A stretch of 64,000 nt of DNA from assembly GCF_003443655.1 (NCBI RefSeq), contig NZ_CP031941.1:4896501-4960500 (forward strand). The letters run 5' to 3'. Under the pieces are notes generated by a model, which searched no databases, was not told the origin of the DNA, and saw nothing but the letters and a program-made list of their open reading frames with translations. The position numbers and the translations under genes were made by a program. Below, piece by piece: positions 1-9,081 of the stretch; positions within the stretch are counted from its first letter, which is position 1; each line of letters begins with the position of its first letter. This DNA is from Nostoc sphaeroides. GTDB lineage: Bacteria; Cyanobacteriota; Cyanobacteriia; Cyanobacteriales; Nostocaceae.

Positions 1-27
1 AATAGCACCTCGCATTCGATAGTATTT

Positions 28-421
28 AGGACTTACGCATTGACAAGAAATACCAAATATAAAATATATATCAAGTTTAAAAACCACATCTTTCGTAAGG
101 GCACAGCAATGCTCATAAGTGTCAACTTAAGCTAAAAGTCTTTTCAAATCTCGTTTCCAGCCTCTGGGCTGGAAATGCACTTCAATTGCGCCTCTGCCGC
201 AAGTCTAGAGGCGGAGCCTCAACGACGGGCATTCCCAGTCGGAGCAGGGGAACGAGACATATCTAAAAGCTTGTTCTAAGATGGCTTTCACCTTAATTTG
301 ACACCAATGAGCAATGCTGTGCCCCTACAGCATTTACGATGGCAGGATAATTACGAAAAGCCTGAAAGAACCCATTTTAGTTAATTCACATTATGATGCA
401 TTTGTACAGTGCGTAAGTCCT
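28..421. repeat. Inverted-repeat element, AGGACTTACGCA family, copy 1
   Basis: The left end reads AGGACTTACGCATTGACA and the right end TGTACAGTGCGTAAGTCCT, giving short terminal inverted repeats. AGTATT occurs just outside both ends (21-26 and 422-427), a probable target duplication. The interior (about 95-330) holds part of a second repeat family with GGCACAGCAATGCTCAT-like ends and a gene-free filler. Further copies lie at 5139-5314 and 58657-58772. No coding sequence is seen, so it is probably a non-autonomous element. Confidence 0.6.
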
Positions 422-471
422 AGTATTAATGAAAATCGTGTTCACTAACCAATCAATTTAGCAATCCTAAA

Positions 472-915
472 TCATTCTAATTGGAAAAATTTTCTCATTA
501 TCACATGGGGAATCCCAGCTTCTTCAAATATTTCTCCTTCTTCTACAAAGTCCAATTTTTTGTACAAAACTTTTACATACTCTTGGGCATGGATTACAAC
601 TTCTGGAATATTTTTATTAGCTATAACCTCTAGTGCCTCAATCATAATTTTCTTACCAATACCCTGCCCTCTAGCTGGAGACAAAACAGCAAGTCTTTCT
701 ATTTTGGCAGTTTTATCATCCAAATATCTAATTCTGGTAGTACCCACAGCTTTCTGATCTAAATAAGCAATCAAATGCTGAGATATTTCATCTTTGCCAT
801 CAAACTCTAAAGCGGGATCTACCCCTTGTTCTTCCTGAAAAACTGATTTTCTAATTGCTGCGATCGCTGGAAATTCTTCAGGTAAATCAGCAACTTTTAT
901 GACTAAATTACTCAT
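472..915 (-). CDS. GNAT-family N-acetyltransferase
   Basis: This 147-residue protein fits the GNAT fold, whose members move an acetyl group from acetyl-CoA to an amine. The acetyl-CoA binding motif is visible as ARGQGIGKKIMIEAL, preceded by the usual strand IERLAVLSPA. The reading frame is open further upstream to 999, but that extension overlaps the end of the proline-catabolism gene and crosses a terminator-like hairpin, so the ATG at 915 (MSNLVIKVADLP) is preferred; its ribosome site is weak. The opening FPAIAAIRKSVFQEEQGVDP resembles the small single-domain ElaA/YitI-like acetyltransferases. The substrate is not predictable. It lies downstream of and codirectional with the proline gene, but probably not on the same main transcript. 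Confidence 0.8.
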   Translation of the reverse strand: MSNLVIKVADLPEEFPAIAAIRKSVFQEEQGVDPALEFDGKDEISQHLIAYLDQKAVGTTRIRYLDDKTAKIERLAVLSPARGQGIGKKIMIEALEVIANKNIPEVVIHAQEYVKVLYKKLDFVEEGEIFEEAGIPHVIMRKFFQLE

Positions 916-940
916 CAAATTATTTCTGTATTTAGTATAT

Positions 941-964
941 AAAAAAAGGTGGGCATTGCCCACC
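941..964 (-). terminator. Rho-independent terminator after the proline catabolism gene
   Basis: On the minus strand a perfect 8-bp stem (GGTGGGCA/TGCCCACC, plus coordinates 948-964) sits 10 bases after the stop codon at 974. It is followed directly by a run of seven T. It separates the big gene from the acetyltransferase start at 915. Confidence 0.7.
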
Positions 965-973
965 CTACAAGCT

Positions 974-3900
974 TTAATCTGCACCTTCAATTGGTGCAAA
1001 ACCTTGACGTTGAATATTTTCTGTTACCGCGCGTGGTTCGAGGAATTGCAGAAGGTAATCAGGGCCGCCTGCTTTAGAACCTACTCCAGAAAGTTTGAAT
1101 CCACCAAAGGGTTGCCGCCCAACGATCGCTCCTGTAATATTACGGTTAATGTACAAATTCCCAACTTCAAATTCTACCTGCGCCTGCTGAATGTGCGAAG
1201 GTGTTCTAGAATAAAGTCCTCCAGTTAAGGCGTAGTTTGTACCGTTGGCGACTGCTAAGGCTTCTTGGAAATCTTTGACTCTAATTACCGCCAGCACCGG
1301 GCCAAAAATTTCTTCCTGGGAAATTACCGCATTTGGCGATACTTCACTAAAGATGACTGGGCCGATAAAATATCCTTGTTCGGGTGCTGGTAATTCCAAG
1401 GCTAATTGTGCTTCTGCCTTACCCTTCTCAATATACTCACGGATGCGATCGCGGGCATTAGCATCAATTACTGGCCCAACTTGTGTACTTGGTAACTCTG
1501 CTTCCCCAATGTTCAAGGATTTTGTCGCTTCTACCAACCGTTGCACAAAGGCATCATAAATCGGTTGCAGTACAATCACCCTGGAAGCAGCAGAACATTT
1601 TTGTCCACTGTAACCAAATGCTGACTGCACAACCCCCACAACAGCTTGGTCTAAATCAGCACTTTCATCGACAATAATGGCATTCTTGCCACCCATTTCC
1701 GCAATCACCCGTTTCATGTGCTTTTGTCCGGGTTTTAAGATTGCCGCCTCTGCGTAAATTCTACAGCCGACTTCTTGGGAACCTGTAAAAGCAATTACAT
1801 GAGTATCTGGATGATTTACTAAATAAGCGCCGACTTGCGAACCCTTGCCAGGTACGTATTGAAATACACCTTTGGGAAAACCAGCATCTACCAAGATTTC
1901 TGTGAATTTTGCTGCAATTACAGAAGATGTTTCCGCAGGTTTTAGGAGAGTACAATTGCCTGAAACCAAAGCTGCAACAGTCATTCCACAAGCGATCGCT
2001 AGCGGAAAATTCCAAGGAGAAATTACCACAATAATTCCTCGTGGCTGGTAAATATAACGATTAGTTTCGCCAGGTATGTCGTAATTCACACCTTTATCTA
2101 ACCGTTCTATCTCATCAGCGTAGTACCGACAAAAATCTATCGCTTCCGAAACCTCTCCATCAGCTTCCTTAACTGGTTTCCCAACTTCCAAAACTATCCA
2201 AGCTGAAAGTTCAGCGCGGCGGAGTTCCATCAAATCACCAGCTTTCCGCAAAATATCAGCGCGTTGTTTCGCTGGTGTTTTTTTCCAACCAGGAAACGCC
2301 GCTTTAGCAGCTTGCATCGCCTGTTCTGCTTGTTCAACGCTAATTAACCCAACTTTACCAACTACCTCACTGAAATTAGAAGGATTGAGAGAATCAACAA
2401 ATTCCGGTGGATTAACATACTCGCCATTAATTAGGGGTAAATAAGTTTTACCCAACTGTTGGCGAACGCTTTGGAAAGCTTGCGCCGCCTTTGTTCTCAC
2501 CTCTTCCTGGGCGTAATCAGTATCAGCAGCACCGAGGAAATCAGAGTTAGGAGTTTGTAGAGACGCGATTAATCGCGTCTGTTCGTTAGGAGTTAAAGAG
2601 TTTTTCTCCTCTTTGACGATTGGCGGTGCTAATAATTCTTCAATCGGTCGATTTTCGAGATTTTGGCGTAAAAAAGAACTATTGGCGGTATTTTCTAACA
2701 ACCGCCGAATTAAATACGCCATTCCAGGTAATAATTCACCATAAGGACAGTAAACTCTGACTCGATAACCCCTGTCAACCAACGCCTTGGCAACTTTATC
2801 GCCCATACCGTAGAGGACTTGCAATTCAAAGCGACGGCGGGGGACATTTAAACTTTCAGCTATGGCAATGGCGCGAGAGTGCGATCGCACATTATGGCTA
2901 CCAATGGCAGAATACACATATTGATGATTTTCTAGCAACAATTGAGTGATGGTTTCAAAGTTAGCATCAGTTGCGGCTTTGTCGTTGTAAACTGGCTGTG
3001 GCCAATGCTTTTGGGCTGCTTTGATAGTTTCCTGATCCCAATATGCGCCTTTCACCAAGCGGATTGTTAGGGGATAGCCGCGTTCTTTTAACCAATAAAT
3101 TACGTCTTTGGTATCTTGCTCACTATCACGCAGATATGCTTGAATAGTTATGCCAATGTCTGTGCGTTGCCGAAACTCTTCTTCTAAGAGCAGTTTTTTC
3201 AGGATGCTAAGAGTTATATCCTTGTAGGCATACTGTTCCATATCAAAATGGACAGATGCGCCTAATTCTTTAGCACGACGTAAGAGAATACGAATGCGAT
3301 CGCTAACTCTCTCCTCACTACCCTTAGCATCTAATGGGTCAAATTGGGAATAAAACGCCGTTAATTTAACAGAAACCTGAACTTTTGAGATTGCTTCGCC
3401 ATCAGCTTCATCAATAGCCGGGATAGCTGCCCAATTCTTCGATGCTTCCACCAATTGTTGCATTAATTCTAGATAGCGTTCTAGATAAGACTGCGCTTCG
3501 GCTTCGGTAATTACTGCTTCACCAAGTAAATCGATGGTGAAAGCCATTTTCTCTTTTCGTAGTCGTTCAACTGTTTTGATGACTTGTTTAATATTTTCCC
3601 CAGAAATATATTTATGAGCAAGAGTTTCAACGGCTGTACCAACGGTTGTCGCAGCAACTTGTCCTGGCATCGAGTCTGGGTTAGCAAAGTTTAGCATCCC
3701 CTTCAAAGCTGCCGGTAATTCTACAGATTCATCGCCTAAATATTCTTGTAAATGTGAGGCAATTTCTGATTTACTGTGTAAAGCAGGTAGCGTATCTATA
3801 AAGCGAAATAGTTGCACCCGCAACCCAGGATTACTCATCGCCCAAGCGAGTAATTTATCATCCCAGCGCATTTGATCCCGCAGGGAAGAAAAAAACGAAC

Positions 3901-3985
3901 GATTTTCCTGCGTTGCTGCTAGAAGTTGTTTAGCAATTTCTTGGGTTTTAGCTTCGTAGGTGCTTGTTTCTACTTGTAATACCAC
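974..3985 (-). CDS. putA: Bifunctional proline dehydrogenase / L-glutamate gamma-semialdehyde dehydrogenase
   Basis: At 1003 residues this matches cyanobacterial PutA-type fusions, which oxidise proline to pyrroline-5-carboxylate (FAD) and then to glutamate (NAD). The proline dehydrogenase barrel covers roughly residues 100-440 (VKGAYWDQETIKA, YGMGDKVAKALVDRGYRVRV, RRLLENTANSSF). The aldehyde dehydrogenase half covers roughly 520-985, with catalytic Cys797 in GQKCSAASR and Glu763 in AEMGGKN. The N-terminal ribbon-helix-helix DNA-binding domain of E. coli PutA is absent, so it should be an enzyme only. The linker between the domains (about residues 465-485) is encoded by a genome-wide repeat (see the separate entry). 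Single gene with its own terminator; the substrate pathway is standard, and regulation is not visible. Confidence 0.95.
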   Translation of the reverse strand: MVLQVETSTYEAKTQEIAKQLLAATQENRSFFSSLRDQMRWDDKLLAWAMSNPGLRVQLFRFIDTLPALHSKSEIASHLQEYLGDESVELPAALKGMLNFANPDSMPGQVAATTVGTAVETLAHKYISGENIKQVIKTVERLRKEKMAFTIDLLGEAVITEAEAQSYLERYLELMQQLVEASKNWAAIPAIDEADGEAISKVQVSVKLTAFYSQFDPLDAKGSEERVSDRIRILLRRAKELGASVHFDMEQYAYKDITLSILKKLLLEEEFRQRTDIGITIQAYLRDSEQDTKDVIYWLKERGYPLTIRLVKGAYWDQETIKAAQKHWPQPVYNDKAATDANFETITQLLLENHQYVYSAIGSHNVRSHSRAIAIAESLNVPRRRFELQVLYGMGDKVAKALVDRGYRVRVYCPYGELLPGMAYLIRRLLENTANSSFLRQNLENRPIEELLAPPIVKEEKNSLTPNEQTRLIASLQTPNSDFLGAADTDYAQEEVRTKAAQAFQSVRQQLGKTYLPLINGEYVNPPEFVDSLNPSNFSEVVGKVGLISVEQAEQAMQAAKAAFPGWKKTPAKQRADILRKAGDLMELRRAELSAWIVLEVGKPVKEADGEVSEAIDFCRYYADEIERLDKGVNYDIPGETNRYIYQPRGIIVVISPWNFPLAIACGMTVAALVSGNCTLLKPAETSSVIAAKFTEILVDAGFPKGVFQYVPGKGSQVGAYLVNHPDTHVIAFTGSQEVGCRIYAEAAILKPGQKHMKRVIAEMGGKNAIIVDESADLDQAVVGVVQSAFGYSGQKCSAASRVIVLQPIYDAFVQRLVEATKSLNIGEAELPSTQVGPVIDANARDRIREYIEKGKAEAQLALELPAPEQGYFIGPVIFSEVSPNAVISQEEIFGPVLAVIRVKDFQEALAVANGTNYALTGGLYSRTPSHIQQAQVEFEVGNLYINRNITGAIVGRQPFGGFKLSGVGSKAGGPDYLLQFLEPRAVTENIQRQGFAPIEGAD
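2543..2600. repeat. Intergenic-type repeat core lying in frame inside putA
   Basis: A perfect 20-bp palindrome, AGACGCGATTAATCGCGTCT, lies at 2561-2580. It is flanked on the left by AGAGTTAGGAGTTTGTAG and on the right by GTTCGTTAGGAGTTAAAGAG. The same palindrome core and TTAGGAGTT heptamers occur in many gene-free repeats of this window (for example 11785-11815, 27165-27190, 28781-28812, 63540-63566). Here it is translated as part of the linker between the two enzyme domains (TRLIASLQTPNS). Confidence 0.75.
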
Positions 3986-4062
3986 TGATAATGAACTCCG
4001 TTAATCAAGGCAAGGCTTTTTGTACAAAGCCTGTGTCTTCTATTTTGACGCTTTCATATATC

Positions 4063-4135
4063 TAGTGGGGAGTGGGGAGTGGGGAGTTAGGAGTGGGGAG
4101 TTAGGAGTTTGGAGTTAGGAGTTTGGAGTTATAAG
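4063..4135. repeat. Heptamer short tandem repeats between putA and the HD gene
   Basis: Imperfect tandem GGGGAGT / TTAGGAGT heptamers of the STRR kind typical of Nostocales. The rest of the 3986-4383 gap holds only low-complexity CCCAATGCCCAAT and ACTTCGACTTCGCTC duplications; no gene or RNA was recognised in it. Confidence 0.7.
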
Positions 4136-4383
4136 AATTCTTTCCCCAATACTTCGACTTCGCTCAGTACAAGTGCCCAATGCCCAATACTTCGACTTAC
4201 CTCGGCAACTCTTGGAGACGCTACGCGTAGCTTGTTTAAGAGCAGGGGTACGCTCGGCACAAGTCGCTCAGTACAAGTGCCCAATGCCCAATTCAATAAC
4301 AAATGTTATCCTTTTGTTGATCTATTTCTAACTTGATTGACAGATGTTGCAACACAAGAGACTAGCTCAGTCATACTAAGAGT

Positions 4384-5055
4384 GTGGATACTACGTTTAT
4401 GCCTACAGAAAACCTCACGCATATCTTATTTTCTAACTGGCAACACACACTCCAACCCTTTGGTGTTGACCAGGTAGCGGCTGAGAAAGCTTTTAATCCC
4501 TTGGTTGCAGCTTACTCTACCCCTGGTCGCTACTACCATACACTGAAACACATCGATCGCGTTTTCAGCACAATTCAGATTTTGCAAGGCTACACTACCA
4601 ATCTGGCTGCTGTTCAACTAGCTGCCTGGTTTCATGATGTAGTGTATGACACTCAAGCTCAAGATAATGAACAACGAAGTGCAGACTATGCTTTTGATCT
4701 ACTGAGTAATTTGGGTATTCCAGAAAGTACTATAGTTACTGTTACCCGTCTGATTCTGAATACTAAAGACCACCAAGCTGCGGTGGATGACTATGATAGC
4801 CAAGTTCTACTTGATGCAGATTTAGCGATTTTGGCTACTAACCCAGTGCAGTATGGAGAATACGCCTATGCTATTCGCCAGGAATATGGCTGGATGGCAG
4901 AGGCGGATTATATCACAGGTCGTCAGCAGGTTTTAGAACGATTTTTACAGCGATCGCATATCTACTTTACCCCTTTAATGTCAGAGTTCGCTGAACCATG
5001 TGCCCGTGGCAATATCCAGGGAGAAATTCAGTCTTTATATGAAGGAATTTGGTAA
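4384..5055 (+). CDS. HD-superfamily metal-dependent phosphohydrolase
   Basis: The 223-residue product belongs to the predicted HD phosphohydrolases (COG4339 type). The metal ligands are visible as RYYHTLKHIDRVF (His52, His56) and AAWFHDVVYDT (His84-Asp85), with a later conserved Asp in LLDADLAIL. The start is either the GTG at 4384 or the ATG at 4399 (MPTENLTHIL); neither has a strong ribosome site. Family members hydrolyse phosphate esters or nucleotides, but the natural substrate is not known. It stands alone between repeat-rich gaps. Confidence 0.8.
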   Translation: MDTTFMPTENLTHILFSNWQHTLQPFGVDQVAAEKAFNPLVAAYSTPGRYYHTLKHIDRVFSTIQILQGYTTNLAAVQLAAWFHDVVYDTQAQDNEQRSADYAFDLLSNLGIPESTIVTVTRLILNTKDHQAAVDDYDSQVLLDADLAILATNPVQYGEYAYAIRQEYGWMAEADYITGRQQVLERFLQRSHIYFTPLMSEFAEPCARGNIQGEIQSLYEGIW

Positions 5056-5138
5056 TTAACTGTTTGGCTTGGGAGTCTTGATAGCCATTGAGGACAATAC
5101 TGCATAGGTTTTGAAGATTTGTAGGTTGGGTTGAACTT

Positions 5139-5314
5139 AGGACTTACGCATTGACAGAAAAGCCAAAATAGCAGGTATAATTTTCAAGGCTTATAGCTAG
5201 ATTTTTCAATGATATTTTGGCGATCGCGCCCAATCAAGGGTGATAGACAAAAGCCTGAAACAACGTATTTACGTTGGTACACAAGATAGTTATTTTGTAC
5301 AGTGCGTAAGTCCT
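5139..5314. repeat. AGGACTTACGCA-family inverted-repeat element, copy 2
   Basis: The ends AGGACTTACGCATTGACA and TGTACAGTGCGTAAGTCCT are the same as in the element at 28-421, but the interior is shorter (176 bp in all). It lies in the 1-kb gene-free gap 5056-6067. The rest of that gap holds the next repeat and no gene that I can support. Confidence 0.6.
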
Positions 5315-5573
5315 GGAACTTACCAAGCCCTTCGGGCAGGGAACTCTTAAGAGGGAACAGGGAACAGCTTTGAAAACCTGCCCGAATTTTGGGTCTAAAG
5401 CCCCTAAATTTATTTATGAAAAAAAATAAAAACATTTTTTAAGGGGACGCGCAGCGCAAGAAAAAATACGTCCTTGTACAAATCCCCTAATTTTAATTAT
5501 GGGGATTTCCCTGTTCCCTCTTGCCTGTTCCCTGTTCCCTTTTAAAGCTATTTTCAGGTAAATAGACCACGCG

Positions 5574-5816
5574 GTAGAGGCACAGCATTGCTCATTGGTG
5601 TCAACTTAAGCAAAAAGTAGCTTAACTCTTAGCTGACTCGCCCGCCTCGAACTAAAGTTCTAGGCTAATAGCTAAAGTCTACTAAAGTAGACTAAAGATT
5701 TTTCAGATTATTTAGTCATCAATAGAAGACTTGAGCTATTAGCAAGGAACTTCAGTTCCTTGCGGGACATGGCTTTCACGTTAAGTTGACACCTATGAGC
5801 ATTGCTGTGCCCCTAC
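5574..5816. repeat. GGCACAGCATTGCTCA-family inverted-repeat element
   Basis: Left end GAGGCACAGCATTGCTCATT, right end ATGAGCATTGCTGTGCCCC: long inverted ends around a 240-bp body with small inner palindromes (for example TAGTCTACTTTAGTAGACT-like). Partial copies occur inside 28-421 and at 44902-44941. There is no coding potential. Confidence 0.6.
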
Positions 5817-6067
5817 AACAGATGTGGTTCAAATACATGAAAACTTCTGTAAGTGTTATCCAACAAAGCCTTGATTATGTTGGGTTTCGTTCCTCAACCC
5901 AACCTACATTGGAGTTATTTTTTAATTTTATTCTTATTACCCCCTTTCTAAGGGGGTCGCCACAGGCGGGGGGATCTTATCCGAACCGTATTGAGAGCAG
6001 AGAGGCTTTTACCCATAAGGGGCAAGGTTTGTAGCTTTTCCCCTGCCCCCTGCCTCTTATCAATTAA

Positions 6068-6796
6068 TTAACGTCTGCTACCCCCACGATGAGGTACTTC
6101 AGTGTCTTGTAGCTTTATTTTAGGTGCAAAGACTTCTTGATGTTGTTGCGGCTGTTGCGGCTGAATTTTTTCCTGTGCAAACTTGACACGGGTACGAACT
6201 CCGAGATCAACGTCTGTATCAAGCATTTGCTGAAGTTGATTTGTAATCCGCGACGCTTGATCGGGTAAAGTAGCTGCTATGGCGATCGCTAGTGTTTCTA
6301 AACTTGTCACTGCCGCATAGCGCACTACCCACTCTGGATCTTGAGAAATTAGTAATAGCGCCTCTAATACCTGAGTCTGAATAGATTCTAGTTTCTCCGG
6401 CGGTACTTGCTGCCAGCGCAAAGTGCCTAATCCCCTAGCAGCTGCCCGCCGCACACTCAGGGAAAAATCGGTTTTTGCTGCCTCTAACAAGGTATCCAGC
6501 GCCCGGACATCGCCAATTCCCGCTAAGGCACGAATAGCCCAGGCTCTAGCACCATAGTTGTAGCCATCAATTAGCTGCAATAATGGCTGCACTGCGGCTT
6601 CCCCGATCGCAATCAGCCCATCTACCGCCGCCACCGCCGCCCCTGGATTGTTATAGCCCAAAGCTGCAATTAGACAAGGAACAGCTTCTTCTATACCAGC
6701 TGCTGCTAACTCCTGAACTGCGTCTAATAAACGATCCGAGGAATCTGCTTCTTCTACAGCACGGATCAATATTTGGGCCAGATCGCTGTTATTCAT
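6068..6796 (-). CDS. cpcF: Phycocyanobilin lyase subunit CpcF (HEAT-repeat)
   Basis: CpcF works with CpcE to attach phycocyanobilin to the alpha-subunit cysteine of phycocyanin. The 242-residue protein is built of HEAT-like repeats (AVPCLIAALGYNNPGAAVAAV, ARAWAIRALAGIGD, LSVRRAAARGLGTLRW, EWVVRYAAVTSLETLA). An upstream in-frame ATG exists at 6862, but the ATG at 6796 (MNNSDLAQILIRA) has an AAGAGA ribosome site, and the longer start would lie in a hairpin, so 6796 is preferred. It is the last gene of the phycocyanin operon, 170 bases after cpcE. The C-terminus is rich in Gln and His (QPQQPQQHQ). PecF, a related lyase-isomerase, was considered, but the operon encodes phycocyanin, not phycoerythrocyanin, subunits. 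Confidence 0.85.
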   Translation of the reverse strand: MNNSDLAQILIRAVEEADSSDRLLDAVQELAAAGIEEAVPCLIAALGYNNPGAAVAAVDGLIAIGEAAVQPLLQLIDGYNYGARAWAIRALAGIGDVRALDTLLEAAKTDFSLSVRRAAARGLGTLRWQQVPPEKLESIQTQVLEALLLISQDPEWVVRYAAVTSLETLAIAIAATLPDQASRITNQLQQMLDTDVDLGVRTRVKFAQEKIQPQQPQQHQEVFAPKIKLQDTEVPHRGGSRR

Positions 6797-6862
6797 AATA
6801 ATTTCTCTTGAGTAATTTGTCGTCAGCCAATTGTAGCTTAAGGTATCCGTAGTTGCCATCAT

Positions 6863-6910
6863 ACATAAACCCCCTAGCCCTGATTTTACAGTTAGCTTGG
6901 GGGTTTATGT
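6863..6910 (-). other. Stable hairpin between cpcE and cpcF
   Basis: Perfect 12-bp inverted repeat ACATAAACCCCC (6863-6874) / GGGGGTTTATGT (6899-6910) with a 24-base loop, lying in the cpcE-cpcF gap. No T-run follows, so it is more likely an mRNA processing or stability element, or a partial attenuator, than a full terminator. Confidence 0.6.
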
Positions 6911-6966
6911 GTGGTAAAGATTTGGTTATAACGTATTAATAACAACTGATTATCTAGAATTTATGA

Positions 6967-7812
6967 CTACAACAGCGAGTCCATCAAATTCATCACTTTA
7001 ATCGCACCTTCAGAGAAAGTGCTTGGTGTTATGTGATTTACTTGATGTTCTAGTAATCCTTTAAGAGAAATTAGCTTTAGACTATTTTCAGCAAGAGTCT
7101 GTGCGATCGCATCTGCTGCGGGTAGATATCCAATCGCTCCCAAATCTGCTAACACTGCTCGACGCAATTGCAATTTCTCTCCCCCGAGAGCTTTTACCAG
7201 TCGTTCTCCATAAACTGGTTCTTGGGTTAATTGATACATGGCTCGTGCAGCCGAATATTGCACCAATTCTATTGGATGCTCTAAGAATGCCTTTACCATA
7301 GGGGCAAACTCAGTCACTCTCAATGTTCCCAAGGCTTCTAAGATAGCGTCGTAGGGTTGAGATAAATCAGGCTGCTTTGATATAAGCTGCTCTCCCTGCA
7401 AACCTACTGCTAATAGCTTGATTAGCGCCGGAATACAAACCGGATCGCCCAGCATCTCTAAGGATTGTGCCGCCGCTTCCCGCACATAAAAATCTGAGCA
7501 GTCTAAACACCCAATTAAAGGTGATACTGCCTGGCGATCGCCAAGTTTCCCTAAGGCTCTAGCTGCGTTTCGTCGTAGAGGATATCCGCCTTCTGGTGTC
7601 CTGTCGGCTTCATCCTCTAAGGCTTTGATCAGTGCTGTAACCGCAGCTGGTTCACTTATACGAAACCTTCCCAACCACCACGCAGCATAAAACCGCAGAC
7701 CTAAATCTGCACTTTCAAGATTAGCTAGAGCCTGCTCTACAGTTAAAGATCCACCGTCGGCATTGTCATCTGTCACGGATAAATCTTTAATGTTCTCCAG
7801 ACTGGGATTCAT
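6967..7812 (-). CDS. cpcE: Phycocyanobilin lyase subunit CpcE (HEAT-repeat)
   Basis: A 281-residue partner of CpcF for chromophore ligation. The family N-terminus is recognisable in LTVEQALANLESADLGLRFY then AAWWLGRF, followed by HEAT-type repeats (RRNAARALGKLGDRQAV, VREAAAQSLEMLGDPV, LRRAVLADLGAIGY). The ATG at 7812 lies 26 bases inside the end of cpcD, so translation is probably coupled. Unlike the structural proteins of the operon, CpcE has three cysteines and several methionines, which is informative because it is needed only in small amounts. Cytoplasmic. Confidence 0.88.
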   Translation of the reverse strand: MNPSLENIKDLSVTDDNADGGSLTVEQALANLESADLGLRFYAAWWLGRFRISEPAAVTALIKALEDEADRTPEGGYPLRRNAARALGKLGDRQAVSPLIGCLDCSDFYVREAAAQSLEMLGDPVCIPALIKLLAVGLQGEQLISKQPDLSQPYDAILEALGTLRVTEFAPMVKAFLEHPIELVQYSAARAMYQLTQEPVYGERLVKALGGEKLQLRRAVLADLGAIGYLPAADAIAQTLAENSLKLISLKGLLEHQVNHITPSTFSEGAIKVMNLMDSLL

Positions 7813-8050
7813 GGCTGTGTTCGCTATGTGTTGTATCAGCGTTCAATGGCTGAATGCTGACTATTTTGCCACCCAAGCGAGTAATGCGCTGCATTTCTTG
7901 ATTCATCCGGTTTTCAGGCACTGTGTAAAATACAGAGGCACTAGAACGAATGGGATAATTGGTTTTGTCGGTTTCTTCGCTTTGGCGTAGACCCACTACT
8001 TCATACCGAAAGTAGCGACTACTTGTTCTACTACTAATTTGTCCAACCAT
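7787..8050 (-). CDS. cpcD: Phycobilisome small rod-capping linker CpcD
   Basis: An 87-residue CpcD-domain protein that caps the distal end of phycocyanin rods. The CpcD fold is seen in RYFRYEVVGLRQSEETDK and YTVPENRMNQEMQRITRLGG followed by KIVSIQPL. A TTG in frame at 8065 would add five residues, but the ATG at 8050 is preferred. The C-terminal tail is His- and Ser-rich (HSEHSHESQSGEH), which is longer and more polar than usual. It contains three methionines and no cysteine. Confidence 0.88.
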   Translation of the reverse strand: MVGQISSRTSSRYFRYEVVGLRQSEETDKTNYPIRSSASVFYTVPENRMNQEMQRITRLGGKIVSIQPLNADTTHSEHSHESQSGEH

Positions 8051-8173
8051 AAAATTAATTCCCAATTCTAAATTGTTATTAGTCTAAGTTCGCGCGGTCT
8101 TTCCTTTGGGAGAAGTTCTAATGCTCGGAAGCCTTCGCTCAGACTTCTCTCTTTGTCCTTATGATTATTGACA

Positions 8174-9043
8174 CTAAAGTGGTTTCACACTGGCTATTTT
8201 GCCACCTTGTTTTACCACTCTCTGGAAGTAAGCAGATAGTCCTTCATAGGGTATAATAACAGCTTGATTGACCCGGCGTGTGCTAGGATACCCAGCCCCA
8301 AAAACACCTGCAACTTCAATGCGGTAGAGTCTGCCTTCTTGACCAAAAGTTCCTGCACCACCGAAAGTACTGTTGGGGGTAACGCCTTTTTCAGGAGCAA
8401 CGTAGGAAAAACCGGAAGGGCCACCAGAGGGAGGAACAACAACTGATGCACTATTACGACCGAGTTCGCTAGCAAGGCGCGAGGACTTGCCTTTGAGTTG
8501 GGAGGTATCGCTACTGGCATAGCCGCGATAAAGTTGGAATATCCGGCTAAATCCCACAGTTTTCTGTCCTGTTTGGGTTTTAAAGCCACGATAGTAAGGC
8601 ACAATGTTTTCACCAAAGTTAGATTGATACTCTGGCGAATCAATATAAGAATCTATGTCGGCTTCATATCCCTTGTTTTGGTACAAGTCTAGGTGATAGA
8701 CCACATCAGACTCATCATAAGGAGCACGACCCAACAAATGTTTATAGTTCAGTTCGATGACGCGAGTTTGGAAATTGTCGTAGAAAAACTTGGATTTGTA
8801 CAGTTCTGATTTAGCTAGTTGACGCACAAACTCTTGCACTGTAATTTTCCCATCGCGCAGGATAGATTCAGCACTTGTGAGGCGGTCAGATGTCAAAATG
8901 TAGTTGTTGCCTAAAACTTGACGATAGACGGCAGCAATTACTCTCTCAATGTCTTCTTTGGTTGCATTTGCACGCAATTCCACAGGAGACTGATCGCTAA
9001 AAGGTTCTGTTCCCAGACGGGAAGCTGCTGTTGTAATAGCCAT
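8174..9043 (-). CDS. cpcC: Phycocyanin rod linker (CpcC/CpcI type)
   Basis: A 289-residue rod linker. The N-terminal linker domain (about residues 15-180) is clear from ELNYKHLLGRAPYDESDVVY and ENIVPYYRGFKTQTG, and the C-terminal CpcD-like domain runs from about 235 to 289 (YRIEVAGV...GGKIASVKPL). It threads a phycocyanin hexamer into the rod. It contains only the initiator methionine and no cysteine, in line with the sulfur-poor CpcA and CpcB upstream. In the Calothrix cpc3 operon the equivalent genes are called cpcH3 and cpcI3. Confidence 0.9.
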   Translation of the reverse strand: MAITTAASRLGTEPFSDQSPVELRANATKEDIERVIAAVYRQVLGNNYILTSDRLTSAESILRDGKITVQEFVRQLAKSELYKSKFFYDNFQTRVIELNYKHLLGRAPYDESDVVYHLDLYQNKGYEADIDSYIDSPEYQSNFGENIVPYYRGFKTQTGQKTVGFSRIFQLYRGYASSDTSQLKGKSSRLASELGRNSASVVVPPSGGPSGFSYVAPEKGVTPNSTFGGAGTFGQEGRLYRIEVAGVFGAGYPSTRRVNQAVIIPYEGLSAYFQRVVKQGGKIASVKPL

Positions 9044-9081
9044 TGGTAATTTTCCTTTGTAAGTTAGTAGTTGGGAAAAGT

